A stretch of DNA of 64,000 nucleotides, taken from the NCBI GenBank assembly GCA_037442025.1, contig JBBIRB010000009.1, positions 1 through 64,000 of the forward strand, read 5' to 3'. Every line of letters starts with the position of its first letter. The first letter of the stretch is position 1. Below, piece by piece: positions 8,877-17,938 of this stretch. The notes under the pieces are model-generated. The model was given only the letters and a program-made list of their open reading frames with translations. It ran no database searches and was not told the DNA's origin. Source of the stretch: UBA2287 sp037442025 (lineage in GTDB: Bacteria; Bacteroidota; Bacteroidia; Bacteroidales; Tenuifilaceae). Made by a program: the position numbers and the translations under genes.

Positions 8877-9005
8877 TGATTGTAAACAGTTTGTTCAAAT
8901 TTAACTCAAAAAACTAACAAGTAATTCTTGTATTTATTGCTATTTAAAATCAAACTAAATTACATAGTTTCTAGGGATTAGGGCATAACGATTGCCAAAG
9001 AAATT

Positions 9006-9013
9006 TATTTTTG
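9006..9013 (+). promoter_or_regulatory. Candidate -7 promoter element for the rseC-rnf operon
   Basis: TATTTTTG fits TAnnTTTG and sits 33 bases before the rseC-like start, in the 170-base intergenic region ahead of the rnf genes. No clear -33 partner at the ideal distance. Confidence 0.35.
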
Positions 9014-9046
9014 TAGTCGATTTACCGATTCAATAATGCTTTATTT

Positions 9047-9469
9047 ATGTCCTCACAGGCTAAAACAGTTCAGCATTTTGGTAAGGTTCAGGAAATTACC
9101 CTAAATAGCATTAAGGTTGCCATACAGGGGCAAGTTTCGTGCGCAGGATGCCAAGCCCAAACAGTTTGCGGTTCAGCCGATTCCGGAAGTAAATTTGTTG
9201 TAGTTCAACGGCAGAACCACAGTTTCATTGTTGGCGACGATGTAAGGGTTACCATGCTGCAATCCATAGGCTTTTGGGCGCTTTTCATGGGGTATATTCT
9301 TCCATTCATTGTAGTGCTCGTAACGCTCATAATTTTTACAGTAATGGGGTTCAATGAGGGTCTTTCAGGCCTAATTTCGCTAGGTTTGCTTGTACCGTAT
9401 TTTGTATTTCTTTACCTTTTCAGAGATAAAATTTCTAAGAGAATCAATTTCGATATTCAGAAAATTTAA
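9047..9469 (+). CDS. RseC/MucC-type SoxR-reducing system protein
   Basis: Small membrane protein of the RseC family, which in Bacteroidota and other groups is encoded just ahead of rnf genes and is thought to help the Rnf-type (Rsx) complex. The N-terminal cytoplasmic part has the conserved cysteine cluster CAGCQAQTVCG (about residues 32-42). It is followed by VGDDVRVTM and two membrane helices around residues 74-96 and 101-122. Length is 140 residues. It leads the operon, with 10 bases to rnfB. The cysteines could bind a metal or act in redox sensing; that is inference. Confidence 0.85.
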   Translation: MSSQAKTVQHFGKVQEITLNSIKVAIQGQVSCAGCQAQTVCGSADSGSKFVVVQRQNHSFIVGDDVRVTMLQSIGFWALFMGYILPFIVVLVTLIIFTVMGFNEGLSGLISLGLLVPYFVFLYLFRDKISKRINFDIQKI

Positions 9470-9479
9470 TTCGAATAGC

Positions 9480-10349
9480 ATGAGTTATTCTATTGTTCTA
9501 TACACCGTTTTAATGCTCAGCGCTTTGGGTGTTGTGGCAGCTGTAATTTTATATTTTGTTGCCCAAAAGTTCAAGGTTTTTGAGGATCCGCGAATCGATG
9601 AGGTGGAAGCAGTTCTGCCCGGTGCAAACTGTGGGGGCTGTGGTTTCCCTGGTTGCCGTGGGTTTGCCGATGCTTTTGTAAAGGCCGATGATATTAGTAG
9701 CATGTTTTGCCCTCCGGGTGGAAACGACACCTACGCTGCTGCCGCAAAGGTGGTTGGCAAGGCCATTGTTGCCCAGGATCCAATGGTGGCTGTGGTTCGC
9801 TGTTCGGGTTCTCCCGAACATAGGCCTCGTACCAGCACTTACAGCGGAGCACAGTCGTGCAAAATTGCAACAACCCTGTTCAGTGGCGATACTGGTTGTC
9901 AGTATGGCTGTTTGGGCCTTGGCGATTGCGTTGTGGTATGTAAATTCGATGCCATTTATATTGACCAAACTACAGGTTTACCCGTGGTTAGCGACGAAAA
10001 GTGTACAGCCTGTGGTGCATGCGTTAAGGCTTGTCCTAAGTTTATTATCGAAATGAGAAAGAAGGGGCCAAAGAGTAAGCGAATTTTCGTTTCGTGTATT
10101 AACAAGGATAAAGGGGGCGTTGCCAAAAAGAGCTGCGCAGTGGCCTGCATTGGATGTAGCAAGTGCCAAAAGGTGTGCCCTCATGGTGCCATAACTATGG
10201 AGAATAATTTAGCCTATATCGACTTTAACAAATGCAAACTTTGTCGTAAATGCGTTGAGGAATGCCCAACCAATGCCATTCTTGAGTTAAACTTTCCTGC
10301 ACGCAAACCCAAGGTTGAAACTGAAACTCCAGCCAGTAAAGCAGAATAG
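9480..10349 (+). CDS. rnfB: Rnf electron transport complex subunit B (ferredoxin entry)
   Basis: Iron-sulfur subunit that accepts electrons from ferredoxin in the ion-translocating ferredoxin:NAD+ oxidoreductase. I chose the ATG at 9480 (MSYSIVLYTVLML), which gives the standard N-terminal membrane anchor; an upstream in-frame start would overlap rseC by 80 bases. After the anchor comes the four-cysteine motif of the RnfB-type cluster (GANCGGCGFPGC plus a later Cys). Several 4Fe-4S ferredoxin motifs follow, including CTACGACVKACPKF, CSKCQKVCPHGA and CKLCRKCVEECPTN. The order rnfBCDGEA matches Bacteroidota and clostridial clusters. Confidence 0.95.
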   Translation: MSYSIVLYTVLMLSALGVVAAVILYFVAQKFKVFEDPRIDEVEAVLPGANCGGCGFPGCRGFADAFVKADDISSMFCPPGGNDTYAAAAKVVGKAIVAQDPMVAVVRCSGSPEHRPRTSTYSGAQSCKIATTLFSGDTGCQYGCLGLGDCVVVCKFDAIYIDQTTGLPVVSDEKCTACGACVKACPKFIIEMRKKGPKSKRIFVSCINKDKGGVAKKSCAVACIGCSKCQKVCPHGAITMENNLAYIDFNKCKLCRKCVEECPTNAILELNFPARKPKVETETPASKAE

Positions 10350-10380
10350 CATTTTCATTCGACAATAAATATATGCGAAT

Positions 10381-11715
10381 ATGTTAAAAACATTTCCCAA
10401 AGGCGGGGTTCATCCCCCCGAAAATAAAATCTCTGCTAAGGCAAACATTGAGAATTTGCCCTTGCCCAAACAGGTTGTCATTCCCATTTCGCAGCACATA
10501 GGTGCTCCGGCAAGCCCAATTGTAGCCAAAGGCGATAAAGTGTTGGTAGGGCAGGTAATTGCAAAAAGTACTGGCTTCGTTTCGGCCAATATACATTCGT
10601 CGGTGTCGGGTACTGTAGCCTCGCTCGATCCGGTCCTCGACTCAACTGGCTACAAACGTCCCGCTGTTACAATAGCTGTAGAGGGAGATGAATGGCTTCC
10701 TGAGATTGACAGGAGTAACGATTTGAAAAAGACTTTTAGCCTGACGGCTGAAGAAATTGTGACCAAGGTTGGTGAGGCTGGTATTGTGGGATTAGGTGGT
10801 GCAACCTTCCCCTCGCACGTAAAACTTTCCATTCCCAAGGGTAAAAAGGCCGACGTGCTTATAATTAACGGGGTAGAATGCGAACCTTACCTTACCTCCG
10901 ACCACCGCTTAATGTTGGAAATGGGGCATGAACTAATGGTTGGTATTCAGATTCTGAAAAAAGCACTTGGGGTTAACCGTGCAATTATTGGAATTGAGAA
11001 TAATAAACCCGACGCAATATCTCACCTAAAAAAGGTTGCTATCGAATATTCCGGAATTGAGGTTCAAGCTCTAAAAGTTATGTACCCACAGGGAGGCGAA
11101 AAGCAGCTTATTAAAGCTGTAATAAATCGGGAGGTGCCATCGGGCGGATTACCAATCGATGTAGGAACCGTTGTACACAATGTAGGAACAGCAGTAGCGG
11201 TTTACGAAGCAATTCAGAAAAACAAGCCGCTATTTGAGCGCGTTGTAACTATAACCGGAAAGAATTTGCCCAAAACAGGCAACTATATGGTACGTATTGG
11301 AACGCCCATATCGCAACTTATAGAGGCAGCGGGAGGCTTACCCACCGACACTGGCAAGGTTGTAAACGGTGGCCCAATGATGGGAAAATCGATTAACACC
11401 ATTGAGGCTCCTGTAACAAAAGGAACTTCGGGGGTTATAGTTTTTCCGCAAAGCGAATCGATGCGCGCTCAGGAAAATCCTTCGTGCATTCGTTGTGCAA
11501 AATGCGTTTCGGTTTGTCCTATGGGCCTTGAACCTTACCTTCTAAATAAGTTGAGCCAAAAGAAAATTTTCGACCGTCTTGAGTCTGAAAAAGTTCTCGA
11601 TTGTATGGAGTGCGGATCGTGCAGCTATGTTTGTCCTGCAAAACTACCTCTGCTCGATTATATTCGCCTCGGAAAAGGGGAGGTAAATGCAATTTTAAGA
11701 GCCCGCAAAAATTAA
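10381..11715 (+). CDS. rnfC: Rnf electron transport complex subunit C
   Basis: Peripheral subunit that binds NADH and FMN and carries two 4Fe-4S clusters. It begins with the characteristic FPKGGVHPPENK. A nucleotide-binding glycine-rich segment VGLGGATFPSHVKL lies around residues 137-150, then INGVECEPYLTSDHRLM. Two Fe-S motifs occur near the C-terminus: CIRCAKCVSVCPMGLEPYLL and CMECGSCSYVCPAK. Length (444) is typical for Bacteroidota RnfC, which lacks the long Ala/Lys-rich tail of enterobacterial RsxC. It lies 31 bases after rnfB and 28 before rnfD. Confidence 0.95.
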   Translation: MLKTFPKGGVHPPENKISAKANIENLPLPKQVVIPISQHIGAPASPIVAKGDKVLVGQVIAKSTGFVSANIHSSVSGTVASLDPVLDSTGYKRPAVTIAVEGDEWLPEIDRSNDLKKTFSLTAEEIVTKVGEAGIVGLGGATFPSHVKLSIPKGKKADVLIINGVECEPYLTSDHRLMLEMGHELMVGIQILKKALGVNRAIIGIENNKPDAISHLKKVAIEYSGIEVQALKVMYPQGGEKQLIKAVINREVPSGGLPIDVGTVVHNVGTAVAVYEAIQKNKPLFERVVTITGKNLPKTGNYMVRIGTPISQLIEAAGGLPTDTGKVVNGGPMMGKSINTIEAPVTKGTSGVIVFPQSESMRAQENPSCIRCAKCVSVCPMGLEPYLLNKLSQKKIFDRLESEKVLDCMECGSCSYVCPAKLPLLDYIRLGKGEVNAILRARKN

Positions 11716-11743
11716 TTTTAACGAAGTTGTAAAAATAATAGTA

Positions 11744-12739
11744 ATGAACAAACTACTTACTGTATCGCCCTCGCCTCATGTTCATAGCGGCGAATCGACC
11801 CCACGGTTGATGTACAATGTAGTACTAGCCATGATACCCGCTTTGGCCGTATCGGTATTCTACTTTGGCCATGAGGCGTTAATTGTAACAATGGTGGCCA
11901 TTATCTCTTGCCTTGTGTTTGAATATGCCATTCAAAAATTTTTGCTTAAGGTAAAACCAACCATTACCGATGGTTCTGCAGTTGTTACAGGGCTCCTTCT
12001 TGCATTTAATTTACCTAGCAATATACCTTGGTGGATTATTGTTATTGGTGCTTTAGTTTCCATTGGGGTTGGTAAAATGAGTTTTGGCGGTTTAGGCAAC
12101 AATCCTTTTAATCCTGCATTGGTGGGAAGGGTTTTTCTTCTCATTTCTTTCCCAGTGCAAATGACAACTTGGCCCTTGCCCATACAGGCTCGTGTCGACT
12201 ATGTAGATGCTATTACTGGTCCTACTCCGCTTGCAATAGTTAAGGAGGGTTTAAGTAAGGGTGAAGTTATGAGCCAAATAGCCCAGAAAATTCCGAGCCA
12301 CATGGAATTGTTCATGGGGTCAATGGGCGGTTCACTTGGTGAAATTGCTGCCTTTGCTCTAATTATTGGCTTCTTCTGGATGCTTTTTACTAGGGTGATC
12401 ACTTGGCATATTCCTGTTTCAATTATAACGACAATAGCCGTTTTTACTGGTGTATTATGGCTTATTAATCCCGAAACAAACGCCGATCCTTTATTCCATT
12501 TGCTTACAGGTGGCGTAATGCTTGGGGCAATATTTATGGCCACCGATTACGTTACCTCGCCCATGCATCCTAAGGGCATGTGGGTTTTTGGAATTGGTAT
12601 TGGAGCACTTACTGTAATTATTAGGGTATGGGGCGCTTACCCTGAGGGTGTTTCATTTGCCATTCTAATTATGAATGCTTTTGTTCCATTAATAAACAGA
12701 TACATGAAACCATCGCGTTTCGGAGAGGTGAAAAAATGA
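11744..12739 (+). CDS. rnfD: Rnf electron transport complex subunit D
   Basis: Membrane subunit with covalently attached FMN, related to NqrB. The 331-residue protein has about nine to ten helices. It starts with the conserved SPSPHVHSGESTPRLMYNV, and the loop GLGNNPFNPALVGRVFLL is a signature of NqrB/RnfD. The segment ATDYVTSPMHPKG holds the threonine expected to carry FMN. It is followed not directly by rnfG but by a small four-helix-bundle gene, an uncommon interruption of the operon. Confidence 0.95.
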   Translation: MNKLLTVSPSPHVHSGESTPRLMYNVVLAMIPALAVSVFYFGHEALIVTMVAIISCLVFEYAIQKFLLKVKPTITDGSAVVTGLLLAFNLPSNIPWWIIVIGALVSIGVGKMSFGGLGNNPFNPALVGRVFLLISFPVQMTTWPLPIQARVDYVDAITGPTPLAIVKEGLSKGEVMSQIAQKIPSHMELFMGSMGGSLGEIAAFALIIGFFWMLFTRVITWHIPVSIITTIAVFTGVLWLINPETNADPLFHLLTGGVMLGAIFMATDYVTSPMHPKGMWVFGIGIGALTVIIRVWGAYPEGVSFAILIMNAFVPLINRYMKPSRFGEVKK

Positions 12740-12776
12740 TTAATCGGTTATTGATTAATGAATAATTTTGAACATA

Positions 12777-13154
12777 ATGGCTGAAAGAGACTTGAAAAAA
12801 AGAACGAAGAAGTTTGCACATGATTGTGTAAAAATTTCACTTCAATTTCCTAATAACAAAATGGGATTACATTTTCAAGATCAACTCATTAGGTGCTCAA
12901 CATCTGTTGCCGCAAATTACCGAGCAGCTTGTATTGCACAAACAAAAAAGAGTTTTCTTTCTAAATTGAGCATAGCTATTGAAGAAGTTGATGAATCAAA
13001 TTTTTGGTTAGAGTTTGCAAGGGATGAAAATCTTATTTCTATTAGCGAATCCTTGCAACATTTAATTCAAGAATCAACAGAATTAACTGCAATTTTTATT
13101 TCATCCAGAAAAACAGCACAAAAAAATGAAGGCACAAAGAATAGTAATCATTAG
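12777..13154 (+). CDS. Four-helix-bundle protein (23S rRNA IVS/S23 family) inserted in the rnf operon
   Basis: A 125-residue protein of the 'four helix bundle' family, named for open frames in 23S rRNA intervening sequences but also scattered as single genes in Bacteroidota. The ATG at 12777 (MAERDLKKR) is preferred to the TTG at 12768. Family features are the helical FAHDCVKISLQFP, then DQLIRCSTSVAANYRAAC and KLSIAIEEVDESNFWLEF. It lies between rnfD and rnfG, which are normally adjacent. It looks more AT-rich than the flanking rnf genes, with direct repeats of GATTAAT just upstream, suggesting an insertion. Function is unknown; I see no sign that it belongs to Rnf. Confidence 0.85.
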   Translation: MAERDLKKRTKKFAHDCVKISLQFPNNKMGLHFQDQLIRCSTSVAANYRAACIAQTKKSFLSKLSIAIEEVDESNFWLEFARDENLISISESLQHLIQESTELTAIFISSRKTAQKNEGTKNSNH

Positions 13155-13180
13155 TCATTATACACTAAACATTTTTTACT

Positions 13181-13759
13181 ATGGCTAAAGAATCGACATT
13201 TAAAAATATGACGCTAACCCTGTTCGTGGTAACATTGCTTGCGTCAACAAGTTTGGGTTTTGTATATAGTTTCACAAAAGGACCCATTGAGAATGCGCAG
13301 AACGCAAAAATAAACAATGCCATTAGCAAAGTTTTACCCGAGTTTGATAATAAGCCTGCAGCAGAAAAGTATACTCGCGAGGTGGATGGCGGTATACTGA
13401 CGTTTTACCCTGCTACCAAGGGTGGACAAAAAGTAGGTACTGCCATTCAAACCTTTACAAAGAATGGTTTTAGTGGACAAATTGACTTAATGGTAGGCTT
13501 CCTGGCCGATGGCAGTATACATGCCATTGAAGTGATTGCTCACAAAGAAACTCCTGGCCTGGGCGATAAAATGGAAAGCGATAAATCCAATTTCAGCGTG
13601 CAATTTAAGGGTAAGAACCCGGCAACATTTAAACTTATGGTAACTAAAGATGGTGGCAATGTAGATGCCATTACCGCTTCCACCATCAGTTCGCGTGCCT
13701 ATTGCGATGCAGTTCAGCGCGCCTACAATGAACTAGTTAAGGAAGGAGGCATTCAATGA
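13181..13759 (+). CDS. rnfG: Rnf electron transport complex subunit G
   Basis: Subunit with an N-terminal membrane anchor (about residues 11-30) and a periplasmic FMN-binding domain. The conserved covalent-flavin region appears near the end as DAITASTISSRAYCDAV, in which the threonine of the SGAT-type motif would bear FMN. An upstream segment, VIAHKETPGLGDKM, is also strongly conserved in RnfG and NqrC. Length is 192 residues. The stop overlaps the start of rnfE by four bases (ATGA), indicating translational coupling. Confidence 0.94.
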   Translation: MAKESTFKNMTLTLFVVTLLASTSLGFVYSFTKGPIENAQNAKINNAISKVLPEFDNKPAAEKYTREVDGGILTFYPATKGGQKVGTAIQTFTKNGFSGQIDLMVGFLADGSIHAIEVIAHKETPGLGDKMESDKSNFSVQFKGKNPATFKLMVTKDGGNVDAITASTISSRAYCDAVQRAYNELVKEGGIQ

Positions 13760-14340
13760 ATCAAATAACCAATTTTACCAAGGGTTTTATTAAAGAAAAT
13801 CCTGTATTTGTGCTCCTTTTGGGTATGTGTCCGGCATTAGGTACTACAACAAGCGCAATAAACGGTTTAGGAATGGGCTTGGCCACAACCTTTGTTCTTA
13901 TAATGGCCAATGTAATTATTTCGTTGGTTAAAAATGTAATTCCTGCCAAAGTGCGAATTCCTTCGTACATTGTAGTTATTGCAACATTTGTTACCATAGT
14001 CGACCTGAGCATGGCAGGTTTCCTTCCAGCCCTACATGCTCAGTTGGGTCTTTTCATCCCCCTTATTGTAGTTAACTGCATAGTTTTAGGCCGAGCCGAA
14101 GCATTTGCATCAAAAAATACAGTATGGTCATCGTTTATCGATGGTTTGGGTATGGGCCTTGGTTTTGCTTTTGGGCTAGCTACATTAGGTGGGGTACGCG
14201 AAATACTTGGTAGTGGTAAACTGTTTGGTGCTACAATTTACCCAAATTCCTATGGGATGCTAGTTTTTGTTCTTGCTCCTGGCGCATTTATAGCGCTTGG
14301 CTATTTAATTTCACTAATGAATCGATTGGCAAAGAAATAG
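13756..14340 (+). CDS. rnfE: Rnf electron transport complex subunit E
   Basis: Hydrophobic core subunit, paralogous to RnfA and NqrD, with six helices that together with RnfA form the ion channel and a membrane Fe-S site. Diagnostic segments are FVLLLGMCPALGTTTSA near residue 18, VNCIVLGRAEAFAS near 108 and DGLGMGLGFAFGL. The cysteines in the first two correspond to the inter-subunit Fe-S ligands known in the family. Length is 194 residues. It starts inside the rnfG stop codon and is followed by rnfA nine bases later. Confidence 0.95.
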   Translation: MNQITNFTKGFIKENPVFVLLLGMCPALGTTTSAINGLGMGLATTFVLIMANVIISLVKNVIPAKVRIPSYIVVIATFVTIVDLSMAGFLPALHAQLGLFIPLIVVNCIVLGRAEAFASKNTVWSSFIDGLGMGLGFAFGLATLGGVREILGSGKLFGATIYPNSYGMLVFVLAPGAFIALGYLISLMNRLAKK

Positions 14341-14349
14341 TATATCGAT

Positions 14350-14922
14350 ATGGAATACATTATAATTATAATTTCGGCTGTATTTGTCAACAACATTGTG
14401 TTGGCACAGTTTTTAGGGATTTGTCCATTTCTCGGTGTTTCGGGTAAAGTGGAAACTTCTGTTGGCATGTCGGGGGCAGTTACCTTTGTATTGACCATTG
14501 CTACTATAGTAACTTTTTTAATAATGCACTACGTACTAATACCATTAGGTATTGGTTACATGCAAACGGTAGCATATATTCTGGTTATAGCGGCACTAGT
14601 TCAAATGGTAGAAATCATTTTGAAAAAAGTAAGCCCTGCTCTTTATCAAGCATTGGGCGTTTTTTTACCGCTAATTACTACCAACTGCGCCATACTTGGG
14701 GTAGCCATTCTGGTAGTACAGAAAGAATTCAGTTTACTCGAAAGCGTAGTTTTTGCTATAGCAAATGCAATTGGGTTTGCTCTGGCTTTAATTGTTTTTG
14801 CCGGTATACGTGAATCGTTAGATTTGGTCGACATTCCCAAAGGAATGAAAGGTGCACCCATAGCATTAGTTGTTGCCGGTATTTTGGCACTCGCATTTAT
14901 GGGTTTCGCCGGAATTGTATAG
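14350..14922 (+). CDS. rnfA: Rnf electron transport complex subunit A
   Basis: Core membrane subunit paired with RnfE. The 190-residue protein has six helices in an inverted topology relative to RnfE. It shows the matching motifs FVNNIVLAQFLGICPFLGVS at the N-terminus and LPLITTNCAILGVAI in the middle, each with the conserved cysteine. It is the last rnf gene and completes the set B, C, D, G, E and A. Together these couple ferredoxin oxidation to NAD+ reduction and Na+ or H+ export, which fits an anaerobic, fermentative lifestyle. Confidence 0.95.
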   Translation: MEYIIIIISAVFVNNIVLAQFLGICPFLGVSGKVETSVGMSGAVTFVLTIATIVTFLIMHYVLIPLGIGYMQTVAYILVIAALVQMVEIILKKVSPALYQALGVFLPLITTNCAILGVAILVVQKEFSLLESVVFAIANAIGFALALIVFAGIRESLDLVDIPKGMKGAPIALVVAGILALAFMGFAGIV

Positions 14923-14979
14923 CATAACTGATTTATTTGAATTATTCGAAAAAAGTGCATAGAAGTTTTTAAAACTTCA

Positions 14980-15876
14980 ATGTACTTCAAACTCCTTATT
15001 TATATGCCAGTAATTGAGATCCTTGGGTTTTTTCTAGCTGTTATTCTAATAGGACTAATTCCTTTTTTTGCTCTATACGGTTTCTCTCACTTGGTGTATT
15101 TGGTTCTATATAAGATATTTGGATATAGGAAAAGGGTAGTGTTCGAAAATCTTAAGGGCTGTTTTCCCAATTACGAAAACGATGAGATTAACCGAATTGC
15201 TTCAGGCTTTTATAAAAATTTGTGCGATATTTTTATTGAAAGCACCAAGGCTTTTACCATGTCGCGAAGGCAAATACTTGCAAGGCATAAAATAATAAAC
15301 CCCGAAGTTTTAGAGCAGTTTTACAAATCCAACCAGAGCATAATAGGTGTAACTGGGCATTACTGTAACTGGGAGTGGGGGAGCCTTTCGGCTAGCTTAC
15401 AAACTCCATATAAAGTTGTTGCCTTTTACATGCCATTAAGGAATAGAACTATCGACAGATTTGTTAGGTGGAGCCGGTCGCGTTTTGGCACTACATTGGC
15501 TTCGGTAGCCGATACCAGTAAAACATTTGAAAAATATAAAGACTTAGGAACGGTTTTTTTAATGGCTGCCGATCAGGGAATTGCCAGTAAGTATAGAGAC
15601 AGAGCCTACTGGATTCAGTTTTTAAATCGCAATACGCCGTTTCTGTATGGGTTGGAAAAGCACTCGCGCAAAAACAACTTTCCCGTAGTATACATTGATG
15701 TTCAGCGAGTAAGACGAGGTTACTACACGCTCGAACTTACTGTTCTTACAACAAATCCTTCCGAATTGCCCGATGGCATGGTTACCGAACTGTATGCTCG
15801 TAAACTTGAGCAGGTTATACAAAAAAAGCCAGAAAACTGGCTTTGGTCGCATAGGCGCTGGAAGGTTTCACGATAG
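14980..15876 (+). CDS. Lysophospholipid/lipid A acyltransferase (LpxL/HtrB family)
   Basis: Membrane-anchored acyltransferase of the LpxL/LpxM (HtrB) family, likely adding a secondary acyl chain to lipid A or an aminolipid. An N-terminal helix (about residues 12-40) is followed by the catalytic motif GHYCNWEWG, in which His and Glu form the HxxxxE site used in Bacteroidota members. FLMAADQGI is another conserved segment. The start could be the ATG at 14980 or at 15004; the hydrophobic segment begins after the second. Its last nine bases overlap the 3' end of the convergent acyl-CoA ligase gene. Confidence 0.88.
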   Translation: MYFKLLIYMPVIEILGFFLAVILIGLIPFFALYGFSHLVYLVLYKIFGYRKRVVFENLKGCFPNYENDEINRIASGFYKNLCDIFIESTKAFTMSRRQILARHKIINPEVLEQFYKSNQSIIGVTGHYCNWEWGSLSASLQTPYKVVAFYMPLRNRTIDRFVRWSRSRFGTTLASVADTSKTFEKYKDLGTVFLMAADQGIASKYRDRAYWIQFLNRNTPFLYGLEKHSRKNNFPVVYIDVQRVRRGYYTLELTVLTTNPSELPDGMVTELYARKLEQVIQKKPENWLWSHRRWKVSR

Positions 15877-17658
15877 GTACATCGAATCGATTTGCTCCTT
15901 AAACTGATCGATTATTACATTCCGCTTTACCTTTAGCGTGTTGGTTAGTAGGCCGTTTTGTATGCTTAATGCTTCTTTTAACAGTTTGAACTTAACCACT
16001 TTCTCGTAGGGGGTAAAATCGCCTTGGAGTTTCTCAATCCGAACAGAATAGAACTCAATAATTTCGTTTTTCGAAATAAGATCATCAATCGAAGTGTAAG
16101 CTATGCTCATTTTATCGGCCTCTTTCTTAAGCAATTCGAATGCTGGAACAATAAGGGCCGTAACAAATTTTCGATTATCGCCAATGGCTACAACTTGCTC
16201 AATAAAAGGATCTTGGCTAAGCTTTAATTCAATTTTTTGCGGCGAAATGTATTTACCAACCGAGGTTTTCATTAGGTCCTTAATCCTGTCGGTCATAATT
16301 AAATCGCCATTTGGAGTAAGGTACCCCTTATCACCACTATAATACCAGCCATCAATTAGCGACTTTTTAGTTTCTTCGGGTTTGTTATAGTAGCCTTTAA
16401 AAACGGTGCTACCCTTAATTAAAATTTCACCCTCTTCGCTAAAATTAATTTCTAGCCCCGGCATTATGGAGCCGCAGGCATCCAAGTCGTACCTGTGCGA
16501 TTTAAAGCACGAAACGGTGGCAGTGGTTTCAGTTGCTCCGTAACCGTAGTTAACAAATATGCCAGCAGCATGGAAAAACTTAAGTAGTTTAGGGCTTATA
16601 GCGGCTCCTGCGCAGGGCATAAACTTAATATTACCACCAAAAACGCTTCTCAATTTTTTTAGCACAAGTTTATTTGCAAGTGCATACTTAAACCTCAGGC
16701 CAACAGGCGGTTTTTGGGTTTTGCTTTTATAATCGGAGTACTTATGACCAATTGAAATAGCCCAATTAAATATATTCTGCTTAAAGGTTGGCCATTTCGA
16801 CAGTTCAAGCTGAATTCCATCATAGGTTTTTTCGAAAAATCTGGGAACCGTGCACATTACCGACGGCTTAATAATTGGCAACTGGCTAATAATTTCTCTC
16901 GGATTTTCAATGTAGGCATTGCGTGCGCCACGGTAAATAATAAAGTAAGTCCAGGTTCTTTCGAACACATGGCTAAGCGGAAGGAAGCATACCGACAAAT
17001 CGGACTCGTTTACATCTAAACGCTCGTCGTGAATGCGAAAGCACGAAAAGAACTGAGCATGATCAAACATAACCCCTTTGGGTTCGCCCGTGGTTCCCGA
17101 TGTGTATATAATTGTTGCAAGGTCTTCGGCTTTAGCCTCTTCTAATTGCTTGTTGAGTTGCGTAGTGAAATTTTCGTTTTTTCCTAATTCGCAAAAGGAT
17201 TTCCAGTCGATACTCTTATCGTTAGCAATTTTTACCGTTGGGTCGAAAACAACTATTTTGGCAATGGAATTACTATTCTCTAAAAGCCATAGGGCTTTTT
17301 CGTACTGCTCGGCATTACCAACAAATATTAACCCCATTCTGGTTTCGTCAACAATGTATTTAAGTTGCTGTTTCGATGAGGTTGCGTAAAACGGAACAAC
17401 CACACCTCTTATGCCCAAAATACCAAAATCGGCAATGGTCCACTCGGGGCGGTTATCGCTAAAAATGCCAATATTATCGGCCTCTTTATAGCCTAACGAT
17501 ATTAGTGCCCGCGAAACAATTTTAACTTGGCTAACAAGTTCGCTCCACGAAATGCTTTCGTACTTGCTGGCAGAACCATTACTTTTAAATTTAAATACCT
17601 CTTTCGAGTTGTAGCGAGCGGCACGCTCAAAAAGCATGCTAACCAAGTGTTGTTTCAT
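15868..17658 (-). CDS. AMP-dependent long-chain fatty acid-CoA ligase (FadD-like)
   Basis: Adenylate-forming enzyme that activates long-chain fatty acids to acyl-AMP and then acyl-CoA. The 596-residue protein has the P-loop-like IIYTSGTTGEPKGVMF (about residues 188-203), the substrate segment GYGATETTATVSC (about 370-382), and SGDKGYLTPNG with TDRIKDLMKTSVGKYISP of the A8 hinge region. This arrangement is typical of the Bacteroidota 'long-chain acyl-CoA synthetase' group that lacks a membrane anchor. It converges with and overlaps the lipid acyltransferase gene, a convenient functional neighbour, though they are not cotranscribed. Confidence 0.92.
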   Translation of the reverse strand: MKQHLVSMLFERAARYNSKEVFKFKSNGSASKYESISWSELVSQVKIVSRALISLGYKEADNIGIFSDNRPEWTIADFGILGIRGVVVPFYATSSKQQLKYIVDETRMGLIFVGNAEQYEKALWLLENSNSIAKIVVFDPTVKIANDKSIDWKSFCELGKNENFTTQLNKQLEEAKAEDLATIIYTSGTTGEPKGVMFDHAQFFSCFRIHDERLDVNESDLSVCFLPLSHVFERTWTYFIIYRGARNAYIENPREIISQLPIIKPSVMCTVPRFFEKTYDGIQLELSKWPTFKQNIFNWAISIGHKYSDYKSKTQKPPVGLRFKYALANKLVLKKLRSVFGGNIKFMPCAGAAISPKLLKFFHAAGIFVNYGYGATETTATVSCFKSHRYDLDACGSIMPGLEINFSEEGEILIKGSTVFKGYYNKPEETKKSLIDGWYYSGDKGYLTPNGDLIMTDRIKDLMKTSVGKYISPQKIELKLSQDPFIEQVVAIGDNRKFVTALIVPAFELLKKEADKMSIAYTSIDDLISKNEIIEFYSVRIEKLQGDFTPYEKVVKFKLLKEALSIQNGLLTNTLKVKRNVIIDQFKEQIDSMYLS

Positions 17659-17938
17659 ATTTTAGGTTCTTATAATTTTTAGCAAAGAAAAGCTAAAAAA
17701 CGATGCGAATTTATAATTGTGATCTTTTCACCTTCTTTTTAACCGTACCTTAAATAAATAATGGTTTTTAATTTTAATACTTTTGCAACTAAGGTACAGT
17801 GCATATGCTTCAATCAGTGTTGTACTGGTAGGTAAGCGATCAATCAATTGCGTATTTCAATTGTCTCTTTCCCCTAACTCTTCGTATCTTTAGGGTTTAT
17901 TCCTGTTTTCTTTTTTTCATATTTTGAGAATGCATTCT
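17659..17938. other. Intergenic region upstream of the acyl-CoA ligase gene, with a small inverted repeat
   Basis: No gene is seen here. Bases 17676-17683 and 17692-17699 form an inverted repeat (TTTTTAGC, eight-base loop, GCTAAAAA) just upstream of the ligase start. It could be an operator for a fatty-acid regulator or a weak hairpin; this is a guess. On the plus strand, TACTTTTG at 17778-17785 matches the -7 consensus but has no evident gene right behind it. Confidence 0.3.

Noticed and set aside
15868..15876. Overlap of two convergent genes as a sign of error
   Set aside because: Short overlaps of convergent stops (also 39969-39974) are common in compact genomes and both frames are well supported.
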